Source: Phycisphaeraceae bacterium (GTDB taxonomy: Bacteria; Planctomycetota; Phycisphaerae; Phycisphaerales; Phycisphaeraceae). Taken from it: 64,000 nt of DNA. Under the pieces are notes generated by a model that saw only the letters and a program-made list of their open reading frames with translations, made no database searches and had not been told where the DNA came from. The stretch's first letter is position 1. Each line of letters starts with the position of its first letter. The position numbers were made by a program, and so were the translations under genes. This document shows positions 1 to 9,046 of the stretch, one piece after another. The DNA is taken from the NCBI GenBank assembly GCA_029260595.1, contig JAJDCY010000024.1, positions 1 through 64,000 of the forward strand, given 5' to 3'.

Positions 1-145
1 AACGTGTTTGCCTCCATGGAAATTATGGGCGGGGTTTGAGCGGTTCAATTGGGGGCGAGCCAACGAAGCTGTCCGCAGTTTCTCGCTGCGCGTTACTGGG
101 GGCACTGGCGTTTGGCGGGGGCGAGCGGATGGGCGGGGGCGGGTG
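1..145. other. Left edge, no gene seen
   Basis: This stretch lies downstream of the leftward ygfZ-like gene. I see no start with a ribosome binding site, no convincing hairpin with a T-run, and no recognisable protein in any frame. It may hold the end of the ygfZ transcript. Confidence 0.4.
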
Positions 146-1354
146 TTAGGGGCGGTTGGCTTGCATCAGGGAATTTAGTGGTTCGACGCGGGCTCGGAAG
201 CGGGCGCCCTCGGCGGGGACGAGGGCCTCGGTTCCGGGTGTGTGCCTGGTCCATTTCATCATGGCGATGGCGATGGCGCGGCCGCTGCGGAGGGGGGAGA
301 CGGCGGAGCTGGTGACGGCGCCGATGGCGGGGGGTTGGTCGGCGGTTTTGTCGTCAGTGGGGGTCGCGTCGTAGATCGGGGTGCCGGCGGAGGGCAGGCG
401 GTGGTCTTCGAGGGCGAGGCCGGTGAGGATGCGCTTGGGGTGGCCCAGGTTCTGCATGCGGGCGACGACTTCCTGGCCGACGTAGCAGCCCTTGGTGAAG
501 CTGACGGCGGCGTCGAGGAGGGCGGTTTCGTGCGGGAGTGTGTCGGGGCCGAAGTCGATGTGGAAGATGGGGGTGCCGGCTTCGACACGGGCGGTGTTGT
601 AGGCGAGCCAGCCGATGGAGCGGGCGCGGTCGTGCAGCGGGGGTTGTTGCATGGCGGCGAGCAGGGCTTGGTAGACGGTGGTCGCGTGGGCGAACGGGAC
701 GATCAGGTGCAGGCCGGGCGCGGCGGTTTCGTCGTGGCGGAAGATTTGGCAGGGCGTGGCGGCGAGTGTGATGTCGCGGTGTTCGAGCGGTGGGAGGTCA
801 AAGGTTGATTGCGCGGTGAGCGCGGCGATCAGGTCGGGGGCGGCGGGGCCGTGGAGGGCGAGGTGGATGGAGTTGGCGGTGGTGTCGCGGATCCGGGCGT
901 CTTCGGTGAAGAGGTACTTGTCGAGCTCTTGCGCGGTGGTTGCGAGGTCGGTGGCGTCGAGGGTGAGGACGGTGCGGTCGGTTTCGTGGAGGACGAGCAG
1001 GTCGGCGACGATTCGGCCAGTTTTGCCGAGGAGGAACGCGCGGCGTCCCTGGCCGGGGGTTAAGCCGGAGATGTCGTGGGTGAGTAAGCGGTGGAGGAAT
1101 GCGGCGCGGTCGGCGCCGGTGACCTCGATCATGCCGCGTTGGGGCATGGTGAGGAGGGCGACGCCTTTGCGGATGGCGGCGTATTCGGCTTCGTATTCGC
1201 CGAAGGTGTCGACGAGTTCGATGGTGGGTTGGGCGGGGGTTGCGGCGTCGGGCGGGTGCATCGGGCCGTAGGTCATGAAGCCGGCGCCGGCTTGTTCGAG
1301 CAGTGGGCGCAAGGGGGAGGGGTCGGTCGAGGGTTCGGCGGGAGCGGCAGCCAT
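146..1354 (-). CDS. ygfZ: YgfZ/GcvT-like folate-binding protein
   Basis: A 402-residue protein of the aminomethyltransferase (GcvT) fold. The diagnostic YgfZ signature KGCYVGQE is at residues 288-295, with the conserved Cys at 290. YgfZ proteins bind tetrahydrofolate and support repair or assembly of certain Fe-S enzymes in the cytoplasm. That role is family knowledge. The ATG at 1354 is chosen because the protein reads well from there, although upstream sequence in the same frame stays open for a long way with low-complexity, Arg/Pro-rich translation that is an antisense artefact of argC. The gene starts 35 bases after argC ends on the same strand, so the two are probably cotranscribed. A true GcvT is less likely because the Cys motif is YgfZ-specific. 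Confidence 0.85.
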   Translation of the reverse strand: MAAAPAEPSTDPSPLRPLLEQAGAGFMTYGPMHPPDAATPAQPTIELVDTFGEYEAEYAAIRKGVALLTMPQRGMIEVTGADRAAFLHRLLTHDISGLTPGQGRRAFLLGKTGRIVADLLVLHETDRTVLTLDATDLATTAQELDKYLFTEDARIRDTTANSIHLALHGPAAPDLIAALTAQSTFDLPPLEHRDITLAATPCQIFRHDETAAPGLHLIVPFAHATTVYQALLAAMQQPPLHDRARSIGWLAYNTARVEAGTPIFHIDFGPDTLPHETALLDAAVSFTKGCYVGQEVVARMQNLGHPKRILTGLALEDHRLPSAGTPIYDATPTDDKTADQPPAIGAVTSSAVSPLRSGRAIAIAMMKWTRHTPGTEALVPAEGARFRARVEPLNSLMQANRP

Positions 1355-1389
1355 ATAGGTACTCAAGTAGTGGGCGGTGACCAGGGGGA

Positions 1390-2430
1390 TCAGATCAAGC
1401 CAGCGGTTTCGTCGCGGTCGAACCGGATGTTCATGTTCTGGATGGCCTGACCGGCGGCGCCTTTGACGAGGTTGTCGATGGTGCTGAAGAGGACGACCTT
1501 GGCGGCGCCGTTTGTGCGCACAACGCGGGCGGTGAGGTCGCAGAAGTTTGTGTTGTTGACGTCGCGGGTGTTGGGCAGGTCGTTGCGGACGCGGACGAAC
1601 GGTTCGTCGTCGTAGTGGTCTTCGTAGGCTTCGAAGATGTTTTCTTCGGTGACGTCCTGGTCGACGGGGTCGGCGTAGATGGTCTGGAATATGCCGCGGG
1701 TCGTGGGCAATAGGTGGGGGACGAACAGCAGGCCGACCTGCTCGCCGCAGGCGGTGGTGAGGGTTTGTTCGATCTCGGGTTGGTGGCGGTGCATGCCGAT
1801 TCGGCCGTAGGGGCCGAAGGCTTCGTTTTGTTCGGGGAAGTGCAGGTGTGGCGCGGGGGCTCGGCCTGCGCCGGTGACGCCGGAGGCTGCGCTGATGGCG
1901 ATGCCCTGTGTGGCGATGATGCCGCGTCGCAGCAGTGGGGCGAGCGCGAGCGCGGCGGCGGTGGGGTAGCAGCCGGGGTTGGCGATGAGCTTGGCGTGTT
2001 TGATGTCGCTGCGGAAAAACTCCGGCAGGCCGTATGCGGCGTCGGGCAGGTGCTCGCGGTCGCAGTGGGGGTGGTCGTAGGTGGCTTCGTAGAGATCGGG
2101 GTCGGCAAGTCGGTAGTCGGCGGAGAGGTCGATGACGTTGAGTCCGGCATCGAGCAGCGGTGGTACGTGCTGCATGGCGGTGCGGTGGGGGAGCGCGAGG
2201 AAAGCGACATCGGCTTGGTGGGCGATGGCTTCGGGGTCGATGGGTTTGCAGACGGCGACGTCGTCGGGGATGGCGGATTGGAGGCGCGGGAAGACCTCGC
2301 CGATATTGGGCAGCTCCTCGCGGTGGCTGGCGAGGTAGGTGATGCGGGCATCGGGGTGGCGCAGGAGCCACTCGATGAGGGCGAGGCCTGTGTAGCCGGT
2401 GGGTCCGAGGATGGCGACGCGGATACTCAT
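1390..2430 (-). CDS. argC: N-acetyl-gamma-glutamyl-phosphate reductase
   Basis: ArgC makes N-acetylglutamate semialdehyde from N-acetyl-gamma-glutamyl phosphate with NADPH, the third step of arginine synthesis. The 346-residue protein has the N-terminal nucleotide-binding motif GPTGYTG (residues 9-15) and the catalytic-cysteine motif NPGCYPT, with Cys at about 154. Its length is normal for the family. The ATG at 2430 starts at MSIRVAIL, right at the Rossmann strand. An in-frame ATG at 2460 would add ten residues with no family support. The ygfZ-like gene follows 35 bases downstream. No other arginine genes lie in the window. Confidence 0.95.
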   Translation of the reverse strand: MSIRVAILGPTGYTGLALIEWLLRHPDARITYLASHREELPNIGEVFPRLQSAIPDDVAVCKPIDPEAIAHQADVAFLALPHRTAMQHVPPLLDAGLNVIDLSADYRLADPDLYEATYDHPHCDREHLPDAAYGLPEFFRSDIKHAKLIANPGCYPTAAALALAPLLRRGIIATQGIAISAASGVTGAGRAPAPHLHFPEQNEAFGPYGRIGMHRHQPEIEQTLTTACGEQVGLLFVPHLLPTTRGIFQTIYADPVDQDVTEENIFEAYEDHYDDEPFVRVRNDLPNTRDVNNTNFCDLTARVVRTNGAAKVVLFSTIDNLVKGAAGQAIQNMNIRFDRDETAGLI

Positions 2431-2705
2431 GGGCGTATTGTTGCGGGGGTGGGCGGGCATATCAATGTATGGGTTGGGTTTACGCGGCGGTGGCGGGGCG
2501 GGTTGTCATGTGTGCAGGATTCCCCGATCGCACTGCCATAATGGCGGGCCAAGGCGGCGGGATGATTTTGTAAGTGATTTGTTTTCAGTGTCTTGTGGAT
2601 TGGCGAGTTTGGTGCGAGGTTTGCCATCATAGTGGGTTAGACGGGCCGATGAAACGTGCCCGCGATGATGGAGAACACGACAACCTATTTATAGGAGAAC
2701 TGACC

Positions 2706-3140
2706 ATGCTACCCCTGCTGATCAAACGTACCGGACGGACACCTTGGCCTGCGGCATTCGATCTGTTGGACAAGGACTTTAGCGAGTTGCTTGAGCGTTG
2801 GCCTGGGAATAGCGAGGGCGCGACGGGGGCGTACCCCGTGGATATTCACGAGGACGACCAGCACATTTATGTGGATGCGGAACTGCCCGGGTTTACGAAG
2901 GAGCAGGTGCAGGTGTCGCTCGAGGATGGGCAGTTGTCCATCACGGCCCAGCGGCAGGCGGAGGAAGGCAAGGGCGAGAAGCACCTGTCGGAGCGCCGTT
3001 ACACGCGCGTGGCGCGAGCGTTTACGCTGCCGAATGTTGTCGATGAGAATAAGGTTGACGCGCGGCTGAGTGAGGGTGTGTTGCACCTGGTGTTGAACAA
3101 GCGTGAAGAAGTGAAACCGAAGCGGATTCAGGTCCGCTAA
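2706..3140 (+). CDS. Small heat shock protein, Hsp20/alpha-crystallin family
   Basis: A 144-residue ATP-independent holdase chaperone. The alpha-crystallin domain spans roughly residues 40-135. It opens with a typical VDIHEDDQHIYVDAELPGF strand pair and ends with the conserved GVLHLVLNK box near residue 125. The start at 2706 is set by an AGGAG at 2693-2697, eight bases upstream. An open frame reaching back to 2574 gives no family-like sequence. The gene stands alone and ends at a strong terminator. I looked for a CIRCE operator upstream and did not find one, so the heat regulation is not visible here. Confidence 0.93.
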   Translation: MLPLLIKRTGRTPWPAAFDLLDKDFSELLERWPGNSEGATGAYPVDIHEDDQHIYVDAELPGFTKEQVQVSLEDGQLSITAQRQAEEGKGEKHLSERRYTRVARAFTLPNVVDENKVDARLSEGVLHLVLNKREEVKPKRIQVR

Positions 3141-3167
3141 GACGCCGAGCTTTTGGACTCCCACCGC

Positions 3168-3201
3168 GGGCCGTCTCCCTTTCGGGAGGCGGCCCTTTTT
3201 T
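3168..3201 (+). terminator. Rho-independent terminator after hsp20
   Basis: A 12-bp stem at 3168-3179 pairs with 3184-3195 (one G-U pair) around a TTTC loop. A run of six T follows. It lies 27 bases past the hsp20 stop. Confidence 0.92.
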
Positions 3202-3224
3202 ATTGGCGTGCGGCTAAGGCTGGG

Positions 3225-4076
3225 TTAGTCGGTTTGGCCGAGGACGTAGCGGCGGAGTGCGAACTCGACGCCGTAGTCGTCGTTGGAGGGTGCGATGATG
3301 TCGGCGGCTTCGCGGACCTGCGGCCAGGCGTTTTCCATGGCGACACCGAGGCCGGCCCAGCGGAGCATTTCGGTGTCGTTGGGTGCGTCGCCGACGGCCA
3401 TGACTTGGTGGCGGGGGATGTGGTAGTTGTTGGCGATGCGTTCGAGGGCGTTGGCTTTGTCGGCGTCGGGGTGGAGGATTTGGATCAGGTGCTGGTCGGT
3501 GATGATGAGGTTGACGTCGGAGGCGAATTTGTCGTGGAGTGTTTCGTGCAGGTCGGTGAGTTGGGCGGGCGGTGTGAGGAACATCAGCTTGGTGACGGGG
3601 ACGTGGAGGAAGGATTCGAGCGGGCCGACGAAATCGGGCTTGAAGTGCTTGGCGGTTTCGGTTTGCAGGGTGTCGTCGCAGTAGTCGGTGTACCAGCGGT
3701 CGAGGATCTCGACGCTGACGAAAACCGTGGGGTCGAGGCGGCGGGCGGCGCGGACGATGCGCATGGCGAGTGCGGCGGCGAGGGGTTGGTGGAAGATGGG
3801 GCGGCGTTTGGCGGGGTGGTGGATCAGTGCGCCGTTGTAGTTGATCTGTGGGGTGTCCAGGCGGAGTGTTTCGTAGGTTTCGCGGACGGATCGCGGCGGG
3901 CGGGCGGATGCGAGGACGACATGGACGCCGGCTGCGATGACGTCGGCGACGGCGTTGGCGGTTTTTTGTGTGAGGCGTTTGTCGGTGCGCAGGAGTGTGC
4001 CGTCGAGGTCTAGCGCGACCAGGCGGATGTCGGGCGCGGGTTGGGGTGCGGGGTCACGGTGGTTTGGCGGTGTCAT
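3225..4076 (-). CDS. HAD-superfamily Cof-type phosphatase
   Basis: A 283-residue haloacid-dehalogenase-type hydrolase of the Cof/IIB subgroup, which dephosphorylates small phosphorylated metabolites such as sugar phosphates or flavin precursors. Motif I is DLDGTLL with nucleophile Asp23 and acid Asp25. Motif II is LASARPP. The C-terminal motif IV is GDAPNDTEML. The cap domain sits between motifs II and III, as in Cof proteins. A proline-rich N-terminal stretch of about 15 residues precedes the core, so the true start could be slightly further in. The substrate cannot be read from sequence. It is convergent with hsp20 and divergent from the amidohydrolase. Confidence 0.85.
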   Translation of the reverse strand: MTPPNHRDPAPQPAPDIRLVALDLDGTLLRTDKRLTQKTANAVADVIAAGVHVVLASARPPRSVRETYETLRLDTPQINYNGALIHHPAKRRPIFHQPLAAALAMRIVRAARRLDPTVFVSVEILDRWYTDYCDDTLQTETAKHFKPDFVGPLESFLHVPVTKLMFLTPPAQLTDLHETLHDKFASDVNLIITDQHLIQILHPDADKANALERIANNYHIPRHQVMAVGDAPNDTEMLRWAGLGVAMENAWPQVREAADIIAPSNDDYGVEFALRRYVLGQTD

Positions 4077-4184
4077 CGCGGGGCTGCCGGGTCGATTGTA
4101 AATTTTCGATCATAGCGTGATTGAAGGCGGTGGAGTGTGGGGGGGGCTGCGCCTAGACTGGGGGGTCTTTTTCCGGAGCGCAAC

Positions 4185-5222
4185 GTGTCTTCTACGCAGC
4201 CTGCATCGCCGATCAACGACAACAATCGTCTTGGGTTGGATTATCGTGCTGAGGCTGAGCGGCTGCCGTGGCGCGGTGGGATCTGGGATGTTCACACGCA
4301 CATCGCGGATCCTGCGGCGGCGGAGCGGTACTTTGAGGCGGCGAGTTTGTACGGGGTCGAGCGCGTGTGGACGATGACGCAGCTTGAGCAGGTCGACGCG
4401 ATCCGGGATGCGTTCGGGGATCGGATCGCGTTCATCGCGGTGCCGAACTACGAGGCGAAGGACGAGCCGGATACTTTTACGACGGACTGGCTACGACGCA
4501 TCGAGGGGTTTGCAAAAAAGGGTTGCAAGGTGTGCAAGTTCTGGGCGGCGCCGCGTGGTGTGGACTTCGCGCCGGGTCTGGCATTGGACTCGCCGGTTCG
4601 TCGTGAGGGGATGCGGCTGGCCAGGGATGCGGGGATGATGTTTATGACGCATGTCGCGGACCCGGACACGTGGTTCGCAACGCGGTATCAGGACAGCGCG
4701 AAGTATGGGACCAAGGCCGAGCATCATGCGGTGTTCGAGCGCATGTTGGATGAGTTCGGGGATGTGACGTGGATCGCGGCGCATATGGCGGGGAATCCGG
4801 AGGATTTGGATCACCTTCAGGGGTTGCTGGATCGCCATGCGAATCTGTATCTGGACACATCCGCGACGAAGTGGATGGTGCGCGAGCTAAGCAAGCACCC
4901 GGGTGAGTTTTTGGCGTTCTGCAAGCGGAATCCGGGGCGGGTTTTGTTTGGCAGTGATGTGGTGGCGAGCCCGAATGATCCGGATGAGCGGTGGTTTGAT
5001 TTGTATGCGAGTCGGTATTGGGCGCTGCGGACGCTGTACGAGACGGGATACGACGGGCCGAGCCCGATTGTGGATCCGGATATCGCGATGGTTGATCCGA
5101 CGCAGGCGGAGGATTCGACGGCGCGGCTGTGCGGGGCGGGGTTTGATGAGGGGACGCTGCGGTGGGTGTACCGCGATGCGGCGAAGCGGGTGTTGGTCGA
5201 TGGGGGTTCGCCGGTGTCTTAG
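4185..5222 (+). CDS. Amidohydrolase-family metal-dependent hydrolase
   Basis: A 345-residue TIM-barrel hydrolase resembling the amidohydrolase-2 group. Candidate metal ligands are in DVHTHI near residue 37, in MTHVADP, in AAHMAGN, and in the late FGSDVVA aspartate. The GTG at 4185 is chosen because a GGAG lies six bases upstream at 4175-4178. An ATG at 4137 in the same frame would add 16 residues without a ribosome site. The substrate is unknown. Relatives act on carboxylated rings, lactones or amides. It converges with the CAAX-protease-like gene, 12 bases away. The fold is fairly sure; the reaction is not. Confidence 0.8.
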   Translation: MSSTQPASPINDNNRLGLDYRAEAERLPWRGGIWDVHTHIADPAAAERYFEAASLYGVERVWTMTQLEQVDAIRDAFGDRIAFIAVPNYEAKDEPDTFTTDWLRRIEGFAKKGCKVCKFWAAPRGVDFAPGLALDSPVRREGMRLARDAGMMFMTHVADPDTWFATRYQDSAKYGTKAEHHAVFERMLDEFGDVTWIAAHMAGNPEDLDHLQGLLDRHANLYLDTSATKWMVRELSKHPGEFLAFCKRNPGRVLFGSDVVASPNDPDERWFDLYASRYWALRTLYETGYDGPSPIVDPDIAMVDPTQAEDSTARLCGAGFDEGTLRWVYRDAAKRVLVDGGSPVS

Positions 5223-5234
5223 TCGGCGGTGGGG

Positions 5235-6137
5235 TTAGAGGAATTGCCAATCGCGGGTGATGATGGTGTAGGCCCAGAGCAGGGCGTTGGTGATGCCGTG
5301 CGCCCAGCAGACCGGGCCGAGGCCGCGCGAGCGTGTGGCGGCGAGGAGGAAGCAGTAGGCGATGGCGCACATCACGCAGCCCGGCCAATCGCGCGGGGTG
5401 TGGTGGATGGTGAAGACGAGGGTGGACATGAAGACGCCGAAGATGCTTAATGCGCCGAGTGGGGTGCGGGTGAACGATTCGCCGAAGACGGGGCCCTGGT
5501 CTGCGGCGGCGTTGCCGGCTTTGGTCTGGTAGAGCCACTCGCCGATCATGGGCATGTCGGTGAGGAGTTGGAGGACACCGGTGGTGGTTCGCTTGATGCT
5601 GTGGAAGCTGCGTAGGAGTAGGGATCGGATGAACAGTTCTTCGAATAGCGGGACGACGATGGACATGCCGAGCAATCGCAGGGACATCGCGAGCCAGCCG
5701 ACGGTGAGGCCCATTTCGTTGAAGAAATCGGTTGGGTCGTCGGCGGCGAAGGTGTCGGGGTAGGTTTGTGCCATCCACTTGCCCATGACGATCCAGAGGA
5801 AGGCGACGGCGGCGCCGAAGGGGAGGGCGAGCCAGTGGAAGTGGACGGTGAGTTCGGGGAGGAGTCTGCGGTATCGCCAGAGCAGCCAGAGGACGATGGC
5901 GCACTGGAGGGTGTAGGCGATGGGGTAGGTCCACGGGGCGAGGTCGCGGAGGGATCCGATGACGGGGAGCAGTGCGACGTAGGCGATGAACGGGACGACG
6001 CGCGGGTGCCAGGGGTGTTGGGCCATCCATGTGTCGAGCGCGATCGGGGCGCGGCGCGGTGGTGGCGCGGGTGGCTCGGTCGGTGGGCCGGGGTCGGGTG
6101 CGTGCTGTTTAGGATTGGGGTTGGGATGGTCGGGCAA
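5235..6137 (-). CDS. CPBP/CAAX-protease-like membrane protein, exosortase-associated type
   Basis: A 300-residue polytopic inner-membrane protein with about six to eight hydrophobic segments after a 45-residue proline-rich cytoplasmic leader. The intramembrane protease motif is FEELFIR (Glu166-Glu167). A second conserved site is HH in the FTIHHTPRDW segment, and the last helix has AHGITNALL. The ending WQFL and the overall helix order resemble the CAAX-protease-related family often found in genomes with PEP-CTERM/exosortase systems (recalled from family knowledge, not searched). Three PEP-CTERM proteins in this window make that link plausible. No exosortase gene is present here. A generic CPBP protease is the alternative. 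Confidence 0.82.
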   Translation of the reverse strand: MPDHPNPNPKQHAPDPGPPTEPPAPPPRRAPIALDTWMAQHPWHPRVVPFIAYVALLPVIGSLRDLAPWTYPIAYTLQCAIVLWLLWRYRRLLPELTVHFHWLALPFGAAVAFLWIVMGKWMAQTYPDTFAADDPTDFFNEMGLTVGWLAMSLRLLGMSIVVPLFEELFIRSLLLRSFHSIKRTTTGVLQLLTDMPMIGEWLYQTKAGNAAADQGPVFGESFTRTPLGALSIFGVFMSTLVFTIHHTPRDWPGCVMCAIAYCFLLAATRSRGLGPVCWAHGITNALLWAYTIITRDWQFL

Positions 6138-6241
6138 TGATTGGGAATCCTGTTGGATCGTGGGGGTATGATATCAAACGTTGGGCTCGACTCCACGGGT
6201 GGTGTTGTGAGTGAGTGGTCTATGGGAACGGAGCGGCGCAT

Positions 6242-6775
6242 ATGGATCGGAAGCATGTGGCGGACTTGGAGGTGGGTGATCTGTTATCGCAGTGCGAGGT
6301 GAGGCGCAGCCGCGGGTCGGGGCCGGGTGGGCAGCATCGCAATAAGGTTGAGACGGCGATCACGATCGTGCATTCGGCGACGGGGATCAGCGCGTCGGCG
6401 TCGGAGCGGCGCAGTCAGGCGACGAATCACAAGGTGGCGGTGTTTCGGCTGCGGGTGAAGCTGGCGGTTGGTGTGCGGTGTGCGGTGGAGATGGGTGATA
6501 GTGGTGGCGGGGGCGAGTCGTATGGGCCGTCTGTGTTGTGGCGGGAGCGCTGCGTTGGTGGGCGTATCCGGGTGAACGAGGGGCACGATGCGTTTCCGTC
6601 GGTACTGGCTGAGGCGATGGATGTGGTGGAGGCGTGTGGGCAGGATGTCGCGCGGGCGGCGGGGGTGTTGGGGTGTTCGGGGACGCAGTTGATTAAGTTG
6701 TTGCGTGGCGAGCCGGAGGCGTTTGAGCGGGTCAATCGTTCTCGGGCGGGGCTTGGGTTGCACCGTTTGCGCTGA
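6242..6775 (+). CDS. Peptide chain release factor-like protein (GGQ domain)
   Basis: A 177-residue protein with the class I release-factor catalytic motif GSGPGGQHRNKVETAI, with GGQ at residues 29-31. GGQ triggers hydrolysis of peptidyl-tRNA on the ribosome. It has no stop-codon-recognition domain, so it resembles ArfB/PrfH-like rescue factors more than RF1/RF2. The C-terminal half (about residues 80-177) is not the usual basic tail of ArfB and I do not recognise it. The ATG at 6242 follows a GGAG at 6230-6233. The last 44 bases overlap the 3' end of the opposite-strand histidine kinase gene. Confidence 0.82.
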   Translation: MDRKHVADLEVGDLLSQCEVRRSRGSGPGGQHRNKVETAITIVHSATGISASASERRSQATNHKVAVFRLRVKLAVGVRCAVEMGDSGGGGESYGPSVLWRERCVGGRIRVNEGHDAFPSVLAEAMDVVEACGQDVARAAGVLGCSGTQLIKLLRGEPEAFERVNRSRAGLGLHRLR

Positions 6776-9017
6776 GGTCTTGCGGGTCGGGTTGGTGTGG
6801 TTGATCGCCGAAAGCGAATCGCACGGCGAGGCCGACAAGTACTTTGCTGTTGATCGGTTTGGTGGTGTATTCGTCGCAGCCTGCGTCGATGCACTTGGCG
6901 CGGTCGCTGGCCATGGCGTGGGCGGTGAGCGCGATGATGGGTCCGGTGTAGCCTTCGTTGCGCAGCTTGCGCGTGGCGGAGTAGCCGTCGAGTTCGGGCA
7001 TCTGCATGTCCATGAAGATCACGTCGAAGGGTGTGCCCTGCTCTGCGGCGCGGGAGGCCAGTTCGTAGGCGCGCAGGCCGTTTTCGGCGACGGTGACGGC
7101 GGCGCCGGCTTTTTTGAGGTGGAAGCTGATCAGGCGTTGGTTGTCGGGGCCGTCTTCGGCGAGGAGGATGCGTGTCTCGTCGAGGGATTTCTGTGGTGTG
7201 TTGCTCATGATGACCGTGCGGTCGAGTGGTTGAGTGGACTCGCCGCCGTCGTGCATGTCGGTGCCGGCCAGGTCGCCGGTGGCGATGGTGAAGGAGAAGG
7301 TCGACCCTTCGCCGGTGGCGCTGTGGACGGCGAGTTCGCCGCCGAGCAGTTCGGTGAGGCATTTGGAGATGGTTAGGCCGAGGCCGGTGCCGCCGAACTT
7401 GCGGGTTGTGGAGGTGTCGGCCTGGGTGAACGGCCTGAAGAGTTTTTCCTGTTGTTCTTTTGAGATGCCCAGCCCGGTGTCGATCACGTCGAACCGGAGG
7501 CGCGGGGGCTCGGCTGTGTTCTGGGTGTCCATGGCGACGCGCAGGCGTATCGAGCCGCGCTCGGTGAATTTGACGGCGTTGCCCATGAGGTTGACCAGGA
7601 CCTGACGCAGACGTGTCGGGTCGGTGCGGATCATGCGTGGGATCTTGCCGTCGTATTGGGTCTGGTAGGTCAGGCCTTTGGCTTCGATGCGTGCTCGCAT
7701 GAGGCCGGCGACATCGGTGACGACCTGGGCGGGAGAGCAGGAGATGGACTCGATGGTCATCTTTCCCGCTTCGATCTTGGACAGGTCGAGGATGTCGTTG
7801 ATGATTGCGAGCAGGTGTTCGCCGTTGCGTTTGATGGTGTGGATGTAGTTGCGGTGGTCGTCGGGGCTGACGGTGTCGTCGTGGAGGAGGTCGGCATATC
7901 CGAGGATGGCGGTCATGGGTGTGCGGATCTCGTGGCTCATGTTTGCGAGGAAGTTGCTCTTGCTCATGTTGGCGGCTTCGGCCTGCTCGCGCGCGGCGCT
8001 CATGTCCTGCATCATGTTCATGGCGGCGATGCGGGCGCGTTCGAGGTCGTTGGAGTGCTCCTGGAGCATGAGGTTGGCCGTTTCGGCGGAGGTGTTGGCG
8101 GCCGCGAGCTGTTCGTTTTTCTGATCGAGCGATTCGTAGGCTTGTTCGATCTGTTCCTGCTGAGCCCGCAGGTCGTGGGTCTGATGTTCGAGCTGTTTGT
8201 TGGAGCCGGCGAGTCGGGCGTTGGCCTGTTGGACGGCTTCGCCGGCTTTGCGGTTGCGTCGGGTGGCGAGGCCGAGCACGACGATGCCTGCGACACTGAC
8301 CGCGAGTGTGAAGAGGAAGGTGTCGCGCAGGTCGGCGCGTGTTTGTGCGATGGCGTCGTCAAGTGGGTAGGCGACTTCGATCACGCCGCGGACGTCACCG
8401 ACCTGCCAGTCGGTCTTGGGGCTGTCGGGGTGTGTGTTGTGGCAGTCGATGCAACTGGCGCGCATCCGGTCTGCGACGCTGTAGCGTAGGGAGGGGCGGC
8501 CGTCGATGTCTTCGAAGCGCCAGAAGGGTTGCTCGGGGTTGTTTCGCAGCTCGGTGAGGGCGTCGTTCTCGAAGCGGTCGTGGGGGCCGCCGTCTTCGCG
8601 CCAGGGGAAGGGGTAGTCACTGTAGAGCCTGACTTTTGTTCCGGGTGAGGCCTGGCCGATGCGCTCGGCGAGTTCCATGCTGAATGTCGCGGGTAGGGGT
8701 ATCGCACCGGGGCGCGACTCGTAGTCGTGTGTGATGGTCATGCCGTGCTGTTCGGCGGCGCCAACTACTCGTTTGGTGTACAGGGTTCGGACTTCTGAGA
8801 GGGCTTTGGTGAAGTGGGAGGCGTCTTTGATCGCGTTCGATCGGATGAAGGCGCCGGAGAGGGCGTGCAGGTGCCAAAACATGCCGATCAGGGCCAGGAG
8901 GAACACGGCTGCGACCACCGGGATGATGTGCCTGTTGAAGGCCGCGACCGCGCCCCGCATCAGCTTGGATGCGAGCCCCTGAGAGGGCGGGTGTGTGGGC
9001 GGTTGCGGATCGGGCAT
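6732..9017 (-). CDS. Hybrid sensor histidine kinase with Tll0287-like heme-motif sensor domain
   Basis: A 761-residue membrane kinase. Transmembrane helices lie at about residues 31-49 and 233-251. Between them is a periplasmic domain with the motif CIDCH (Cys189, Cys192, His193), as in DUF3365/Tll0287-like sensors that bind c-type heme. A coiled coil (about 255-350) leads to a HisKA domain with phospho-accepting His362 in MSHEIRTP. The HATPase has N and G boxes at about 480-550. A receiver domain follows, with Asp670 and Lys720. There is no DNA-binding output, so phosphate may pass to another protein. The gene begins 29 bases after the ammonium transporter gene, so an operon is very likely. 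Input could be redox state, gas, or ammonium through the Amt protein (inference). Confidence 0.9.
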   Translation of the reverse strand: MPDPQPPTHPPSQGLASKLMRGAVAAFNRHIIPVVAAVFLLALIGMFWHLHALSGAFIRSNAIKDASHFTKALSEVRTLYTKRVVGAAEQHGMTITHDYESRPGAIPLPATFSMELAERIGQASPGTKVRLYSDYPFPWREDGGPHDRFENDALTELRNNPEQPFWRFEDIDGRPSLRYSVADRMRASCIDCHNTHPDSPKTDWQVGDVRGVIEVAYPLDDAIAQTRADLRDTFLFTLAVSVAGIVVLGLATRRNRKAGEAVQQANARLAGSNKQLEHQTHDLRAQQEQIEQAYESLDQKNEQLAAANTSAETANLMLQEHSNDLERARIAAMNMMQDMSAAREQAEAANMSKSNFLANMSHEIRTPMTAILGYADLLHDDTVSPDDHRNYIHTIKRNGEHLLAIINDILDLSKIEAGKMTIESISCSPAQVVTDVAGLMRARIEAKGLTYQTQYDGKIPRMIRTDPTRLRQVLVNLMGNAVKFTERGSIRLRVAMDTQNTAEPPRLRFDVIDTGLGISKEQQEKLFRPFTQADTSTTRKFGGTGLGLTISKCLTELLGGELAVHSATGEGSTFSFTIATGDLAGTDMHDGGESTQPLDRTVIMSNTPQKSLDETRILLAEDGPDNQRLISFHLKKAGAAVTVAENGLRAYELASRAAEQGTPFDVIFMDMQMPELDGYSATRKLRNEGYTGPIIALTAHAMASDRAKCIDAGCDEYTTKPINSKVLVGLAVRFAFGDQPHQPDPQDLSANGATQAPPEND

Positions 9018-9046
9018 CTTATTGGGCTCTTGGTGTCGCGCGGTTG

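Noticed and set aside
1355-2371. A very long leftward frame that joins the ygfZ-like gene to an Arg/Pro-rich N-terminus
   Set aside because: The extension lies over argC in another frame and reads as low-complexity Arg, Pro and His, an artefact of GC-rich codons.
2541-2705. A CIRCE or thermometer element before hsp20
   Set aside because: No TTAGCACTC-type repeat; a thermometer cannot be claimed by eye.
4642-6030. A 462-residue leftward open frame near the CAAX-protease gene
   Set aside because: It overlaps the CAAX-protease gene in another frame and reads as Arg/Pro-rich noise.
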